A stretch of 64,000 bases of DNA from Branchiibius cervicis (GCF_042661605.1 NZ_JBHSWJ010000002.1:1240001-1304000), one strand, 5' to 3'; positions 8,890 to 17,922 are shown, counted from the first letter of the stretch. Numbers and translations: made by a program. Notes: generated by a model from the letters alone, not told the origin.

Positions 8890-9935
8890 TGGCGCAGGGC
8901 AGTTACGTGGAGAAGTCGTACGAACGCGACACCCGTTACATCAACGACCGCATCACCGCCGACGGTTCCGGCCAGTGGCCGGTCGAACCGGGCCGGTACC
9001 GCTTGGTGGTGAGCCGTGCGTGTCCGTGGGCCAGCCGTCTGGTCATTACTCGCCGGTTACTCGGGCTGGAGGACGCTATCTCGATGGGCGTCTGCGGGCC
9101 TACCCATGACGCGGACAGCTGGACCTTCGACCTGGACCCGGGCGGCCTCGATCCGGTGCTGAAGATCCCGCGGATCAAGGACGCGTACGAAAAACGCGAA
9201 CCGGGCTATCCGCGCGGCATCACGGTCCCCGCGATCGTCGAGGTATCCAGCGGCAAGGTCGTCACCAACGACTTCGCCCCGATGGAGCTTGATCTGATCA
9301 CCCAGTGGCGGGACTTCCAGCGGACCGGTGCGCCGGATCTGTATCCCGAGGCACTACGTCATGACATGGACCCGTTGATGCGGCGGATCTATACCGAGGT
9401 CAATAACGGCGTGTACCGATGCGGGTTCGCCGGAACGCAGGAGGCGTACGACGATGCCTACCAGCGCCTCTTCACCGCACTGGACTGGTTGACTGATCAT
9501 TTGCGAACCCGGCGCTACCTGATGGGGGAGCACATCACGGTGGCCGACATCCGTCTTTTCACCACGTTGGTGCGTTTCGACCCCGTCTACCACGGGCACT
9601 TCAAGGCCAACCGCAGCAAACTGTCCGAGATGGACGTGCTGTGGGCCTACGCCCGCGACCTGTTCTGGACACCGGGCTTCGGCGACACCGTGAATTTCAC
9701 CCACATCAAACAGCACTACTACCGCGTGCACCGCGACATCAACCCGACCGGAGTCGTGCCGGGCGGTCCGGATCTGGCCAACTGGGCCGCGCCGCACGGC
9801 CGGGAGGCATTGGGCGGCAGCCCGTTCGGGAACGGAAGTGCACCCGGTCCGATCGCACCCGGCGAACGCGTCGCTGCGGCGGACAACCCGTTCTCCGGAC
9901 CGGACGGTTTGCTGGTGTATCCCGGCCGGTCGTGA
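8889..9935 (+). CDS. Glutathionyl-hydroquinone-reductase-like (YqjG/ECM4, GST omega-like) protein
   Basis: The 348-residue protein has an N-terminal thioredoxin-like part with the nucleophilic-cysteine motif RACPWASR (Cys about 45), the conserved VPAIVE segment, then an all-helical C-terminal domain with EVNNGVYRCGFAGTQEAYDDA, RYLMGEHITVADIRLFTTLVRFDPVY and NFTHIKQHYY, all hallmarks of the YqjG/ECM4 family. In glutathione users these enzymes reduce glutathionyl-hydroquinones; most actinobacteria make mycothiol instead, so that thiol is the likely partner (inference). It is coupled upstream to the peptidase gene and downstream to glycerate kinase. Confidence 0.9.
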   Translation: MAQGSYVEKSYERDTRYINDRITADGSGQWPVEPGRYRLVVSRACPWASRLVITRRLLGLEDAISMGVCGPTHDADSWTFDLDPGGLDPVLKIPRIKDAYEKREPGYPRGITVPAIVEVSSGKVVTNDFAPMELDLITQWRDFQRTGAPDLYPEALRHDMDPLMRRIYTEVNNGVYRCGFAGTQEAYDDAYQRLFTALDWLTDHLRTRRYLMGEHITVADIRLFTTLVRFDPVYHGHFKANRSKLSEMDVLWAYARDLFWTPGFGDTVNFTHIKQHYYRVHRDINPTGVVPGGPDLANWAAPHGREALGGSPFGNGSAPGPIAPGERVAAADNPFSGPDGLLVYPGRS

Positions 9936-11062
9936 CTGCCCGGGTCGTCATAGCCCCGGACCGCTGGGGTCCGGTCTCCTCCCCGCAGATCGCCGAGGCC
10001 ATGGCGCGCGGTTGGCGGGCGCGGAACCCGTCCGTCGACGTTCGCGTCTGTCCGCAATCCAACGGCGATGCCGGGCTGGTCGATGCAGTGGCGGGCGCTG
10101 ATCCGGCGGTGACGACGGGGGTGCTCGAGGTGCCCGGGTCGACGGGGTCTCCGGTCCTCGTCCCTTACGCTCAAGTCGAGGATGAGGGTCTGCCCACGGC
10201 GTACCTGGCGATGGATTCGGGTACGCCGCCCGGAAAACCCGGCAGCTCCTACGGAACCGGGCACGCGATCGGCAAACTCATCGCCGCGGGCGCTCGACGG
10301 GTGGTGATCGGGTTGGCCGACAGCGGGACTCTGGACGGTGGGTCAGGGCTGATCGCCGCGCTGGCCGGGGCCGACCCGCACGAGCCGCCGGGGGCGGGCA
10401 ATGCCGTGGCGGCCCGGGATCTGCTGCGCAGCCGGGACGTGCGATTGATTGCCGCCTACGACACCTCCATCCCGCTACTGGGCCTGACCGGAGCGGCCGC
10501 AGCCGCGCAGGACACCCTCGGGCTGGACCCTTACGCGGCGCAGGAGGCCGAGTCCCGGATGAGCCGGTGGGCCCGGGAACTGGCGCAGGTGCTGCCGGGC
10601 CGAGCCGATCTGTTGACCGGTAAGCCGCACCGCCACGATCGCGCTGCGGGATCCGGGGCCGGCGGGGGAGCGGGATTCGCCCTGGCCTCCCTGGGCGCCG
10701 AACTACGCCCCGCCGCCGAGGTGGTGGCCGAGGCCACCGGACTGGCCGACGCGCTCGCGGCCGGCGACCTGGTCGTGACCGGCACCCTTGTCTTCGATTG
10801 GCGGCAACTCACCGACAGCGTCGTGTCGCAGGTCGGCGCGCGGGCGCTATCGGCAGCCCGGCCGGCGCTGATTCTCGCCGGCCGGGTCGACGTGGGGCGG
10901 CGCGAACTGATGAGCCTCGGCTTCTCCGGCGGGTACGGCGTGGTGCAGACCCCGCGCACACCGCTTCCTGCCGCACCTGCACAGCTCGTGGCGGCGGCTG
11001 AGCACCTGGCCCGTCGGGTGGCGGGCACCTGGACACCCACCCACAGCACCCCCGGAGGATGA
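9932..11062 (+). CDS. Glycerate kinase
   Basis: 376 residues in the GlxK/GarK glycerate 2-kinase family, making phosphoglycerate from D-glycerate with ATP. Recognisable segments are VVIAPDRWGPVSSPQIAEAMARG at the N-terminus (written here as a region, about 4-26), GGSGLIAAL, GSGAGGGAGFAL and the C-terminal DWRQLTDSVVSQVG region. The GTG at 9932 overlaps the previous stop (GTGA). Its place directly before erpA and a PfkB kinase matches Rv2205c-Rv2204c-Rv2202c in M. tuberculosis. Confidence 0.87.
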   Translation: MTARVVIAPDRWGPVSSPQIAEAMARGWRARNPSVDVRVCPQSNGDAGLVDAVAGADPAVTTGVLEVPGSTGSPVLVPYAQVEDEGLPTAYLAMDSGTPPGKPGSSYGTGHAIGKLIAAGARRVVIGLADSGTLDGGSGLIAALAGADPHEPPGAGNAVAARDLLRSRDVRLIAAYDTSIPLLGLTGAAAAAQDTLGLDPYAAQEAESRMSRWARELAQVLPGRADLLTGKPHRHDRAAGSGAGGGAGFALASLGAELRPAAEVVAEATGLADALAAGDLVVTGTLVFDWRQLTDSVVSQVGARALSAARPALILAGRVDVGRRELMSLGFSGGYGVVQTPRTPLPAAPAQLVAAAEHLARRVAGTWTPTHSTPGG

Positions 11063-11198
11063 GAGCCGCAGGGGGGTCGAAGGGTTATCGTGAAACAACG
11101 GGAAGATTCGGCGGGCGCCTCGTGTTGACCGAGTTGACGCCGAGCACGGCACGACCAGATCCATACGGATATCCATCAGACGGACGAAGGATTCACCA

Positions 11199-11567
11199 AT
11201 GACCTCATCGACCGACACCGGGATCGAGACCCAGTCCGAGACCCACGCTGTCCTGCTGACCGACGTGGCTGCCGCGAAGGTCAAGAGCCTGCTCGAGCAG
11301 GAAGGCCGCGACGATCTGCGCTTGCGCGTCGGCGTGCAGCCCGGCGGCTGCTCCGGCCTGATCTACCAGCTGTACTTCGATGAGCGCACCCTCGACGGGG
11401 ACCTGGTCCGCGACTTCGACGGCGTCGAAGTCGTCGTCGACCGGATGAGCGCGCCCTATCTGGATGGTGCGACCATCGACTTCGCCGACACCATCGAGAA
11501 GCAGGGCTTCACCATCGACAACCCCAACGCGGGCAGCTCCTGCGCCTGCGGTGACTCCTTCAGCTGA
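11199..11567 (+). CDS. erpA: Iron-sulfur cluster insertion protein ErpA
   Basis: A 122-residue A-type Fe-S carrier of the HesB/IscA family, which passes clusters to apoproteins in the cytosol. The three conserved cysteines are visible: one in QPGGCSGLIY and the pair in SSCACGDSFS at the C-terminus. Family length is normal. It stands alone between glycerate kinase (136 bases away) and a terminator hairpin. Ready supply of Fe-S clusters suits the respiratory genes nearby (Rieske protein, nitrate reductase), which is only context. Confidence 0.94.
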   Translation: MTSSTDTGIETQSETHAVLLTDVAAAKVKSLLEQEGRDDLRLRVGVQPGGCSGLIYQLYFDERTLDGDLVRDFDGVEVVVDRMSAPYLDGATIDFADTIEKQGFTIDNPNAGSSCACGDSFS

Positions 11568-11584
11568 TCGCTGCGACACTCTCC

Positions 11585-11619
11585 AACGACCCCCGACCGC
11601 GCCCGCGGCGGGGGTCGTT
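11585..11619 (+). terminator. Hairpin terminator after erpA
   Basis: An 11-bp perfect stem, AACGACCCCCG paired with CGGGGGTCGTT, with a 13-base loop, lies 18 bases after the erpA stop. The T-tract is weak. Confidence 0.65.
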
Positions 11620-11623
11620 GCCG

Positions 11624-11629
11624 TAGGTT
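11624..11629 (+). promoter_or_regulatory. -10 element TAGGTT, leaderless type
   Basis: TAGGTT ends 6 bases before the ATG of the PfkB kinase gene. Confidence 0.5.
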
Positions 11630-11635
11630 TTCCCC

Positions 11636-12616
11636 ATGCGGATTGCCATCACCGGGTCCATCGCGACCGATCATCTGATGACCTTCAGCGGTCGCTTCGC
11701 CGACTCGCTCGTCGTTGAACAATTGGACAAGGTCTCGTTGTCGTTCCTGGCGCAGGACCTTCAGATCCGCCGGGGCGGTGTGGCCGCGAACATCAGCTTC
11801 GGGATGGCCCGCCTGGGGCAGCGCCCGATCCTGGTCGGCGCGGTCGGCGAGGACTTCGAAGACTACCGCTCGTGGTTGGAGCGACACGGTGTCGACTGTG
11901 ATTCGGTGCACGTCTCCGAGACCCAGCACACCGCCCGGTTCGTGTGCACGACCGACGACGACATGGCCCAGATCGCGACGTTCTACGCAGGCGCCATGAG
12001 CGAGGCACGCGAGATCGAACTCGCGCCGGTGTCCGCCCGCGTCGGGGGTCTGGACCTGGTGCTGATCGGCGCCAACGACCCCGAGGGGATGCGCCGGCAC
12101 ACCAGCGAGTGCCGCACCCGGGGCATCCCCTTCGTGGCGGACCCTTCGCAGCAACTGGCCTTCGCCGACGGCCCGTTCATCCGTGAACTCATCGACGGTG
12201 CGGCCTACCTGTTCACCAACGAGTACGAAGCCCACCTGACCGAGCAGAAGACCGGTTGGAGCGCCGAGGAGATCCTGGACCGGGTCGGTACCCGCGTGGT
12301 CACCAAGGGCAGCAAGGGCGCGGTCATCCAGCGCGCCGGCGAACCGGAGATCTACGTGCCCGTCGCCGGGGAGGTACGCCGCGCCGATCCGACCGGGGTC
12401 GGCGACGCCTTCCGCGCGGGTTACCTGTGCGGCCTGTCCTGGGGCCTCGAGCCGATGGTGTGCGCTCAGGTCGGGTCGATGCTCGCGACGTACGTGATCG
12501 AAACGGTGGGTACCCAGGAGTACCGCCTCACCGGCCCGGACTTCCTGCGCCGGGTGGAGGAGGCGTACGGCGCGGAAACGGCAACAGCGGTGGCACCGCA
12601 CCTGCACGTGCGCTGA
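11636..12616 (+). CDS. PfkB-family sugar/adenosine kinase (AdoK-like)
   Basis: 326 residues of the ribokinase fold. It shows the N-terminal RIAITGSIATDHLM, the substrate-binding RRGGVAANISFGMARLGQ region, and the catalytic DPTGVGDAFRAGYL near the C-terminus with the GAGD-type anion hole and base aspartate. Gene order next to erpA and ctaC matches Rv2202c, which is an adenosine kinase in M. tuberculosis; that specific substrate is therefore likely but inferred. The aat ATG follows its stop by 8 bases. Confidence 0.87.
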   Translation: MRIAITGSIATDHLMTFSGRFADSLVVEQLDKVSLSFLAQDLQIRRGGVAANISFGMARLGQRPILVGAVGEDFEDYRSWLERHGVDCDSVHVSETQHTARFVCTTDDDMAQIATFYAGAMSEAREIELAPVSARVGGLDLVLIGANDPEGMRRHTSECRTRGIPFVADPSQQLAFADGPFIRELIDGAAYLFTNEYEAHLTEQKTGWSAEEILDRVGTRVVTKGSKGAVIQRAGEPEIYVPVAGEVRRADPTGVGDAFRAGYLCGLSWGLEPMVCAQVGSMLATYVIETVGTQEYRLTGPDFLRRVEEAYGAETATAVAPHLHVR

Positions 12617-12624
12617 GAAGGGCC

Positions 12625-13353
12625 ATGCCGGCGCGACCGCCCTACCCGCCGATCGAGCCGCCGCCCACCGGCTGGCGGCTGGCGGAGGCTGTGGACCGGA
12701 ATCAGGATCTGCTGGCCAGCGGCGCCGACCTCGCGCCGGGCACGTTGCTGTCGGCTTATCGGTTGGGCCTGTTCCCGATGGGTCTTGGCCCCCAGGGCGC
12801 GGAGCCGATCGGTTGGTGGTCACCGGTACGCCGCGGCGTACTGACACCGGGGGACCATCACGTGCAACGGTCGCTGCGCCGCACCGCGCGCCGGTTCCGG
12901 GTCAGCGTCGACGAAGCATTCGATGAGGTGGTCGCGGCCTGCGCCGACTCCTCCCGGGAGGGTCGATGGATCACCCCGGCCATCGCCGACGCCTACCGCA
13001 CCCTGCACGACCTGGGCTGGGCTCACTCGGTGGAGGTCTGGTCCGGCGCCGAACTGGCCGGTGGCCTCTACGGCGTCAGCATCGGTGGCTTCTTTGCGGG
13101 GGAGTCGATGTTCCACCGGCGCACCGACGCCGGCAAAGTGGCGTTGTGGGCGTTGGCGGACGCGGTCCTGGCCCATCCGGACGGTCTCATCGACGTGCAG
13201 TGGCAGACCGAGCACCTGCAGACCCAGGGCGTCCGGGAGGTGTCCCGTCAGCGGTACCTCGAGTTGTTGCCGGCGGCCCTCGGGGCCCCGGTGCCGCTGT
13301 TGTTGCGCGGCGAGCCCGCGGAGGCAGGATTGATGCCGACTCGTGATCGGTGA
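12625..13353 (+). CDS. aat: Leucyl/phenylalanyl-tRNA--protein transferase
   Basis: 242 residues. This enzyme adds Leu or Phe from aminoacyl-tRNA to N-terminal Arg or Lys of proteins, marking them for the ClpS N-degron pathway. Family blocks are clear: LLSAYRLGLFPM, WWSPVRRGVL, GRWITPAIADAY, LGWAHSVEVW, AGGLYGVSIGGFFAGESMFH and the C-terminal DVQWQTEHLQTQGVREVSR. ATG at 12625 lies close behind the kinase stop, so the two are probably cotranscribed. Confidence 0.95.
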   Translation: MPARPPYPPIEPPPTGWRLAEAVDRNQDLLASGADLAPGTLLSAYRLGLFPMGLGPQGAEPIGWWSPVRRGVLTPGDHHVQRSLRRTARRFRVSVDEAFDEVVAACADSSREGRWITPAIADAYRTLHDLGWAHSVEVWSGAELAGGLYGVSIGGFFAGESMFHRRTDAGKVALWALADAVLAHPDGLIDVQWQTEHLQTQGVREVSRQRYLELLPAALGAPVPLLLRGEPAEAGLMPTRDR

Positions 13354-13392
13354 CTAGGGGCGACCTCCCGGCAAGAACGAATGGGACTGGGA

Positions 13393-13398
13393 TAGGGT
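13393..13398 (+). promoter_or_regulatory. -10 element TAGGGT before ctaC, leaderless type
   Basis: TAGGGT ends 6 bases before the GTG start of ctaC. Confidence 0.5.
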
Positions 13399-13404
13399 TT
13401 CCCC

Positions 13405-14364
13405 GTGCACGGAACCGATCATCGCGAAGCTGACGAGCCAGCCCTGGGCTCACGCAGCGACCAGCAGAAAACGCCCGCCGGACACCGCTATTCGCGCATC
13501 GCCTTCGGTGCGTTGCTTGCGGTTGCGACGGTGGTACTGACCGGTTGCAACGCGACCGTCGACCGCGGCTTCCTTCCAAAGGGTGTGACCGCCGTGACCC
13601 CGGAGCTCACGGAGTTCTGGAAAGCCACCTGGCTGTGGGGTCTGGGCGTCGGTGTCCTGGTGTGGGGTCTGACCCTGTACTGCGTGGTCCGCTACCGCCG
13701 CAAGAAGTCCGACACCGGGCTGCCGCCGCAGCTGGCCTACAACGTGCCGATCGAAATCCTGTACACCGTGGTGCCGGTTTTCATGGTCGCCGTGCTCTTC
13801 GGAAAGACCGTCGAGCTCGAGAACAAGATGCTCGACACCTCGCCCAAGCCGGACGTGACGATCAACGTGGTCGGCAAGCAGTGGGCGTGGGACTTCAACT
13901 ATGTCGGCTCCGATGTTTACGACACCGGCATCCAGGCCGACCTGCAGAGCGGGAAACCCGGCCAGGAGGCGAGCCTGCCCACGCTGTACCTGCCGGTCAA
14001 CGAGCGCGTCGAATTCGTTCTGACCACCCGTGATGTCATCCACTCCTTCTGGGTCGTGCAGTTCCTGCAGAAAATGGACATGATCCCGGGCAAGGTCAAC
14101 AAGTTCCAGGTGACGCCCACCCAGATCGGAACGTTCCGCGGCAAGTGCGCCGAACTGTGCGGCGCCTACCACTCAGACATGCTTTTCAACGTCAAGGTCG
14201 TCTCCAAGGCGGACTACGACGCCCACCTGCAGTCACTACGTGACCGCGGCCAGGTCGGCTTCCTGTCCAACGCGCTGAACCGCTCCACGCTGGAGCCGGG
14301 CCAGCAGCAGTACCTGCCCGAAGGCGTCAAGGAGTCCGACATCAAGGAGGACGCGCAATCATGA
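13405..14364 (+). CDS. ctaC: Cytochrome c oxidase subunit II, lipoprotein
   Basis: 319 residues, membrane-anchored subunit II of the aa3 oxidase, which takes electrons into the CuA centre outside the membrane. A basic N-terminus leads to a lipobox VLTGC with Cys48 as the likely acylated residue, then a helix hairpin (TWLWGLGVGVLVWGL; IEILYTVVPVFMVAVLF). The cupredoxin domain has KQWAWDFNY and the CuA ligand set CAELCGAYHSDM near residue 249. It overlaps ctaD by ATGA. Confidence 0.96.
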   Translation: MHGTDHREADEPALGSRSDQQKTPAGHRYSRIAFGALLAVATVVLTGCNATVDRGFLPKGVTAVTPELTEFWKATWLWGLGVGVLVWGLTLYCVVRYRRKKSDTGLPPQLAYNVPIEILYTVVPVFMVAVLFGKTVELENKMLDTSPKPDVTINVVGKQWAWDFNYVGSDVYDTGIQADLQSGKPGQEASLPTLYLPVNERVEFVLTTRDVIHSFWVVQFLQKMDMIPGKVNKFQVTPTQIGTFRGKCAELCGAYHSDMLFNVKVVSKADYDAHLQSLRDRGQVGFLSNALNRSTLEPGQQQYLPEGVKESDIKEDAQS

Positions 14365-16118
14365 CGAGCACTCTCGATCCAGCCACCGGTACCATCCCGG
14401 CACCCCACGTTCCTCGTGAGGAGCGCGTCGGCCGCACCTTCGTGAAGTACATCACCACCACCGACCACAAGGTGATCGGCAACCTGTACTTCATCACGTC
14501 GTTCTCGTTCTTCCTGGTCGGCGGTCTGCTCGCCCTGCTGATCCGCGCCGAACTGATCGAACCGGGCCTGCAGGTCGTGGACAACCCTGAGCAGTTCAAC
14601 CAGTTGTTCACGATGCACGGCACGATCATGTTGCTGTTGTTCGCGACGCCGCTGTTCGCCGGCTTCGCCAACGCTCTGGTCCCGCTGCAGATCGGCTCGC
14701 CCGACGTGGCGTTCCCGCGGCTGAACATGTTCGCGTACTGGCTCTACCTCTTCGGCGGTCTGATCGCATCGGCGGGCTTCCTCACGCCGCAAGGCGCTGC
14801 CGCGTTCGGCTGGTTCGCCTACGCACCGCTCTCGGACACGACCTTCAGCCCGGGACTGGGCGGCAACCTATGGGTTTTCGGTCTGGCCCTGACCGGTTTC
14901 GGCACCATCCTCGGTTCGGTGAACTTCATCACCACGATCATCTGCCTGCGCGCTCCCGGTATGACCATGTTCCGGATGCCGATCTTCACCTGGACCATCT
15001 TGATCACTTCCTTGCTGGCGATCATCGTCTTCCCGGTGCTGGCCGCCGCGATGTTCGGCCTGGGTCTGGACCGGGTGATGGGAGCTCACGTCTTCGACCC
15101 GGAGACCGGCGGCGCCCTGCTGTGGCAACACATGTTCTGGTTCTTCGGGCACCCGGAGGTCTACATCATCGCCTTGCCCTTCTTCGGGATCATCTCCGAA
15201 GTGCTGCCCGTCTTCAGCCGCAAGCCGATCTTCGGTTACAAGACGCTGGTCTTCGCGACCATCGCGATCGCCGCGCTGTCGGTGAGTGTGTGGGCGCACC
15301 ACATGTACGCCACCGGCCAGGTCCTCCTGCCGTTCTTCGCGATCATGACGATGCTGATCGCGGTGCCCACCGGGGTCAAGTTCTTCAACTGGATCGGCAC
15401 CATGTGGGGCGGCTCCTTGACCTTTGAGACGCCGATGCTGTGGGCGATCGGCTTCCTGGTCACGTTCTTGTTCGGCGGCTTGACCGGGATCATCCTGTCC
15501 AGCCCGGCGCTGGACTTCCACCTGTCCGACACCTACTTCGTGGTGGCGCACTTCCACTACGTGGTCTTCGGCACCGTGGTGTTCGCGATGTTCGCCGGCT
15601 GGTACTTCTGGTGGCCCAAGCTCACCGGCCGCATGCTCGATGAGAAGTTGGGCAAGATCCACTTCTGGATGTTGTTCGTCGGGTTCCACATGACGTTCCT
15701 GATCCAGCATTGGCTGGGTGTCGCCGGTATGCCGCGTCGCTACGCGGACTACCTGCCGGAGGACGGCTTCCAGTGGATGAACGACATCTCCAGCGCTGGC
15801 GCGTTGATCCTCAGCCTGTCGATGCTGCCCTTCCTGTACAACGTGTGGAAGACCTGGCGGACGGCTCCGTTGGTGACCGTCGATGACCCGTGGGGGTACG
15901 GCGCATCCCTGGAGTGGGCGACCTCCTGCCCGCCGCCGCGGCACAACTTCGACCGCATTCCGCGGATCCGCTCGGAGCGTCCCGCGTTCGATCTGCACCA
16001 CCCGGAGGCCGCCGCCAGTTCGGTGGTGCCGGCACCGGATCTGGTATCCCAGATCGTCGGTCCGGCAGACCGGGGTGGTCAGACGTTCGGTGGCGAGGAT
16101 GCGGGGCAGAGCCGATGA
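14361..16118 (+). CDS. ctaD: Cytochrome c oxidase subunit I
   Basis: 585 residues, the haem a/a3-CuB catalytic subunit that reduces oxygen and pumps protons. About twelve membrane helices are visible, with the haem a histidine in TMHGTIMLLLF, the CuB histidine and cross-linked tyrosine in GHPEVYIIALPFFG, the HH pair in WAHHMY, and the haem a3/a histidines in VVAHFHYVVFG. Start and stop overlap ctaC and ctaF by ATGA, giving a tight ctaC-ctaD-ctaF operon. Confidence 0.97.
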   Translation: MTSTLDPATGTIPAPHVPREERVGRTFVKYITTTDHKVIGNLYFITSFSFFLVGGLLALLIRAELIEPGLQVVDNPEQFNQLFTMHGTIMLLLFATPLFAGFANALVPLQIGSPDVAFPRLNMFAYWLYLFGGLIASAGFLTPQGAAAFGWFAYAPLSDTTFSPGLGGNLWVFGLALTGFGTILGSVNFITTIICLRAPGMTMFRMPIFTWTILITSLLAIIVFPVLAAAMFGLGLDRVMGAHVFDPETGGALLWQHMFWFFGHPEVYIIALPFFGIISEVLPVFSRKPIFGYKTLVFATIAIAALSVSVWAHHMYATGQVLLPFFAIMTMLIAVPTGVKFFNWIGTMWGGSLTFETPMLWAIGFLVTFLFGGLTGIILSSPALDFHLSDTYFVVAHFHYVVFGTVVFAMFAGWYFWWPKLTGRMLDEKLGKIHFWMLFVGFHMTFLIQHWLGVAGMPRRYADYLPEDGFQWMNDISSAGALILSLSMLPFLYNVWKTWRTAPLVTVDDPWGYGASLEWATSCPPPRHNFDRIPRIRSERPAFDLHHPEAAASSVVPAPDLVSQIVGPADRGGQTFGGEDAGQSR

Positions 16119-16516
16119 AGGTCGAATCCAAGCTGTTCACGATCATCGGCGTCTTCGCCGTCGTGATGGGCTTCATCTACGGGCACTTCACGCACTGGGA
16201 GGAGCCGGTCGGCCCGGTCGCGCTGTTCTTGACCGGCGGGTTGTGCGCCATGATCGCCTTCTACCTGTGGCGTACCGGTGCGAAGCTCGACCCCCGGCCC
16301 GATGACGACCCCTACGGCGAGATCGACCAGATCGAAGGCGATTTCGGCTTCTTCGCGCCGTATTCGTGGTGGCCGCTGTTCCTAGCGCTGGCTGCCGCGC
16401 TCATCTTCCTAGGTGCGGCCGTCGGTTGGTGGCTGGTGATCATCGCCATCCCGTTCGGCGCTGTCGCCCTGGTTGGCTGGGTGTTCGAGTACTTCCGGGG
16501 CGACGACGCCATCTGA
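16115..16516 (+). CDS. ctaF: Cytochrome c oxidase subunit IV, actinobacterial type
   Basis: 133 residues with four hydrophobic helices, first two followed by a charged loop (DPRPDDDPYGEIDQIEGDFGFFAP), then two more helices. This is the actinobacterium-specific small oxidase subunit that always follows ctaD. The ATG at 16115 overlaps the ctaD stop. It is the last gene of the operon. Confidence 0.92.
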   Translation: MKVESKLFTIIGVFAVVMGFIYGHFTHWEEPVGPVALFLTGGLCAMIAFYLWRTGAKLDPRPDDDPYGEIDQIEGDFGFFAPYSWWPLFLALAAALIFLGAAVGWWLVIIAIPFGAVALVGWVFEYFRGDDAI

Positions 16517-16529
16517 GCCCGTTCGGACC

Positions 16530-16610
16530 TCACCGGGCGAAACCGGACTCGAACGCGAGTACCACGGCCTGCATGCGGTCGCGCACGCCCAGTGTGCTCA
16601 GGTGCCGATG
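16530..16610 (-). pseudogene. Remnant of a LuxR/NarL-type response regulator, C-terminal end only
   Basis: On the minus strand a 26-codon open stretch reads HRHLSTLGVRDRMQAVVLAF followed by ESGFAR and a stop. This is the last helix of the DNA-binding domain of NarL-type response regulators (usual form: H-x-x-x-L-x-K-LGVRDR-x-QAVV-x-A-x-E-x-G). Nothing of the receiver or the rest of the HTH is left: the stop codon of the neighbouring metallopeptidase gene lies directly upstream at 16611-16613. It looks like the scar of a deletion that removed a regulator. Confidence 0.7.
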
Positions 16611-17018
16611 TCAGCTCCAGCCGAGTTGGTGTAGCCGCGCGTCGTCGATCCCGAAGTAGTGGCCGACCTCGTGAATAACCGTGGTATGAATCTGATGCCT
16701 CAGATCGGCCGCGTCGCGGCTGATCCTGGAGAGCGGCCCGGCAAAGATCTGGATGGTGTCGGGCGTTGCTCCACCGAACCCGTAGAAGTCGCCGCGCTGG
16801 GTCAGCGGGATGCCCGTGTAGAGCCCGAGGAGTTCGCTGCGGCCATCGGCCGCGCTGTGCTCGTGCCCGTCCCAACCGCGCGCCTGCCAGTCGACGGGCG
16901 GTTCGTCCTCGACCACGATCGCTACGTTGTGGATCTGGTCCAGTAGGTCCTTCGGAATGTCCTCCAGGGCGTCGGAGACGATCTCCTCGAACTGCGCGCG
17001 TGACATCCCGGAGTGCAT
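16611..17018 (-). CDS. Zincin-like metallopeptidase family protein
   Basis: 135 residues of the small actinobacterial metallopeptidase family. The zinc motif HEVGHYFGIDD (HExxH with a downstream Asp) is near the C-terminus, preceded by a conserved segment ending DTIQIFAGPLSR. No signal peptide or membrane helix, so cytosolic. Start is either the ATG at 17016-17018 or that at 17004-17006. Substrate is unknown. The C-terminus abuts a response-regulator relic. Confidence 0.85.
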   Translation of the reverse strand: MHSGMSRAQFEEIVSDALEDIPKDLLDQIHNVAIVVEDEPPVDWQARGWDGHEHSAADGRSELLGLYTGIPLTQRGDFYGFGGATPDTIQIFAGPLSRISRDAADLRHQIHTTVIHEVGHYFGIDDARLHQLGWS

Positions 17019-17053
17019 GGTGACACTCTCTCATCTGCCGGATACTTGAGCAG

Positions 17054-17488
17054 GTGGTGGATTTCGATCTCGAGCGGTTCGTCGCGGCCCAGGACGCCGG
17101 CGGCAGTTACGAGGGTGCGCTGCAGGAGCTGCGTCGCGGCCGCAAGACGTCGCACTGGATCTGGTGGGTTTTCCCGCAGATCGCCGGACTGGGCCAGAGC
17201 CCGACCTCCCGGCACTACGCGATCAGTTTTCGCGAAGAAGCACAGGCCTACCTGGCCCACCCGGTCCTCGGGCCCCGGCTGCGAGAAGCCAGCCGCACAT
17301 TGGCAACCATCCCCGGCGACGACGCCGTGGCCATCCTCGGTGCGATCGACGCGGTCAAGGTCCGATCCTCGATGACCCTTTTTGCGATCACCGACCCGGC
17401 GCAGCCGGTGTACCAGCAGGTGCTGGATCGCTTCTACGGCGGCCAGCTCGATCCGCTGACCCAGCAGTTGGTCGGGTCAGGAACCTGA
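17054..17488 (+). CDS. DUF1810 family protein
   Basis: 144 residues matching the DUF1810 family: FDLERFVAAQ at the start, then LRRGRKTSHWIWWVFPQIAGLG, SRHYAIS, AYLAHPVLGPRL and a C-terminal VLDRFYGGQLDPLT. No function is established for the family. It is divergent from the metallopeptidase gene. A GTGGTG pair at the start leaves the exact first codon uncertain by one residue. Confidence 0.88.
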   Translation: MVDFDLERFVAAQDAGGSYEGALQELRRGRKTSHWIWWVFPQIAGLGQSPTSRHYAISFREEAQAYLAHPVLGPRLREASRTLATIPGDDAVAILGAIDAVKVRSSMTLFAITDPAQPVYQQVLDRFYGGQLDPLTQQLVGSGT

Positions 17489-17580
17489 CACCGGTCGGTC
17501 GTGACCGCACTGAGCAGCATCGCGCCATCGCATAGCCGTCGGTTGTGCTGGGAAGGCCGGGTGTCTCGCAGGGGAGGGGA

Positions 17581-17922
17581 TCAGCGGTCACCGGGGTTGG
17601 GCTGCCCGGGGGAGTATCCGCCCAACTCGCGGGCCGCCTCGGCGCGGCCGGCCCAGTACCCGCTGACGTAGGTGTTGATCCACCCAGCCGTGCAGCTCAC
17701 GTGCGACGCCAAGGAAACCGGTCCCGGTTGGTGCGACTTCTCGGGACCCTCGATGTCGAACCGGACCTGGCTGATCGGGCTCCACCGGTAGGTCACACGG
17801 GTGACGTGGAAACGCCCCGTAGATGCTGATTCGCGGATCCTCCTGACCCGGACGCCGTTGGCCACCAGGCGCAGGCACCCGATGGCCACCAGGCAACTGC
17901 CCATAACCGCCCAAAAGGTCAT
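17581..17922 (-). CDS. Hypothetical membrane protein, 113 aa
   Basis: One N-terminal transmembrane helix (about residues 2-22), a basic segment, then a soluble part with RFHVTRVTYRW and a pair of Cys/Trp residues. I do not recognise the family. The ATG at 17920-17922 overlaps the stop of the ComB-like gene (TGATG), which supports it as a real, coupled gene. An overlapping ORF in another frame was set aside for lacking such support. Confidence 0.5.
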   Translation of the reverse strand: MTFWAVMGSCLVAIGCLRLVANGVRVRRIRESASTGRFHVTRVTYRWSPISQVRFDIEGPEKSHQPGPVSLASHVSCTAGWINTYVSGYWAGRAEAARELGGYSPGQPNPGDR

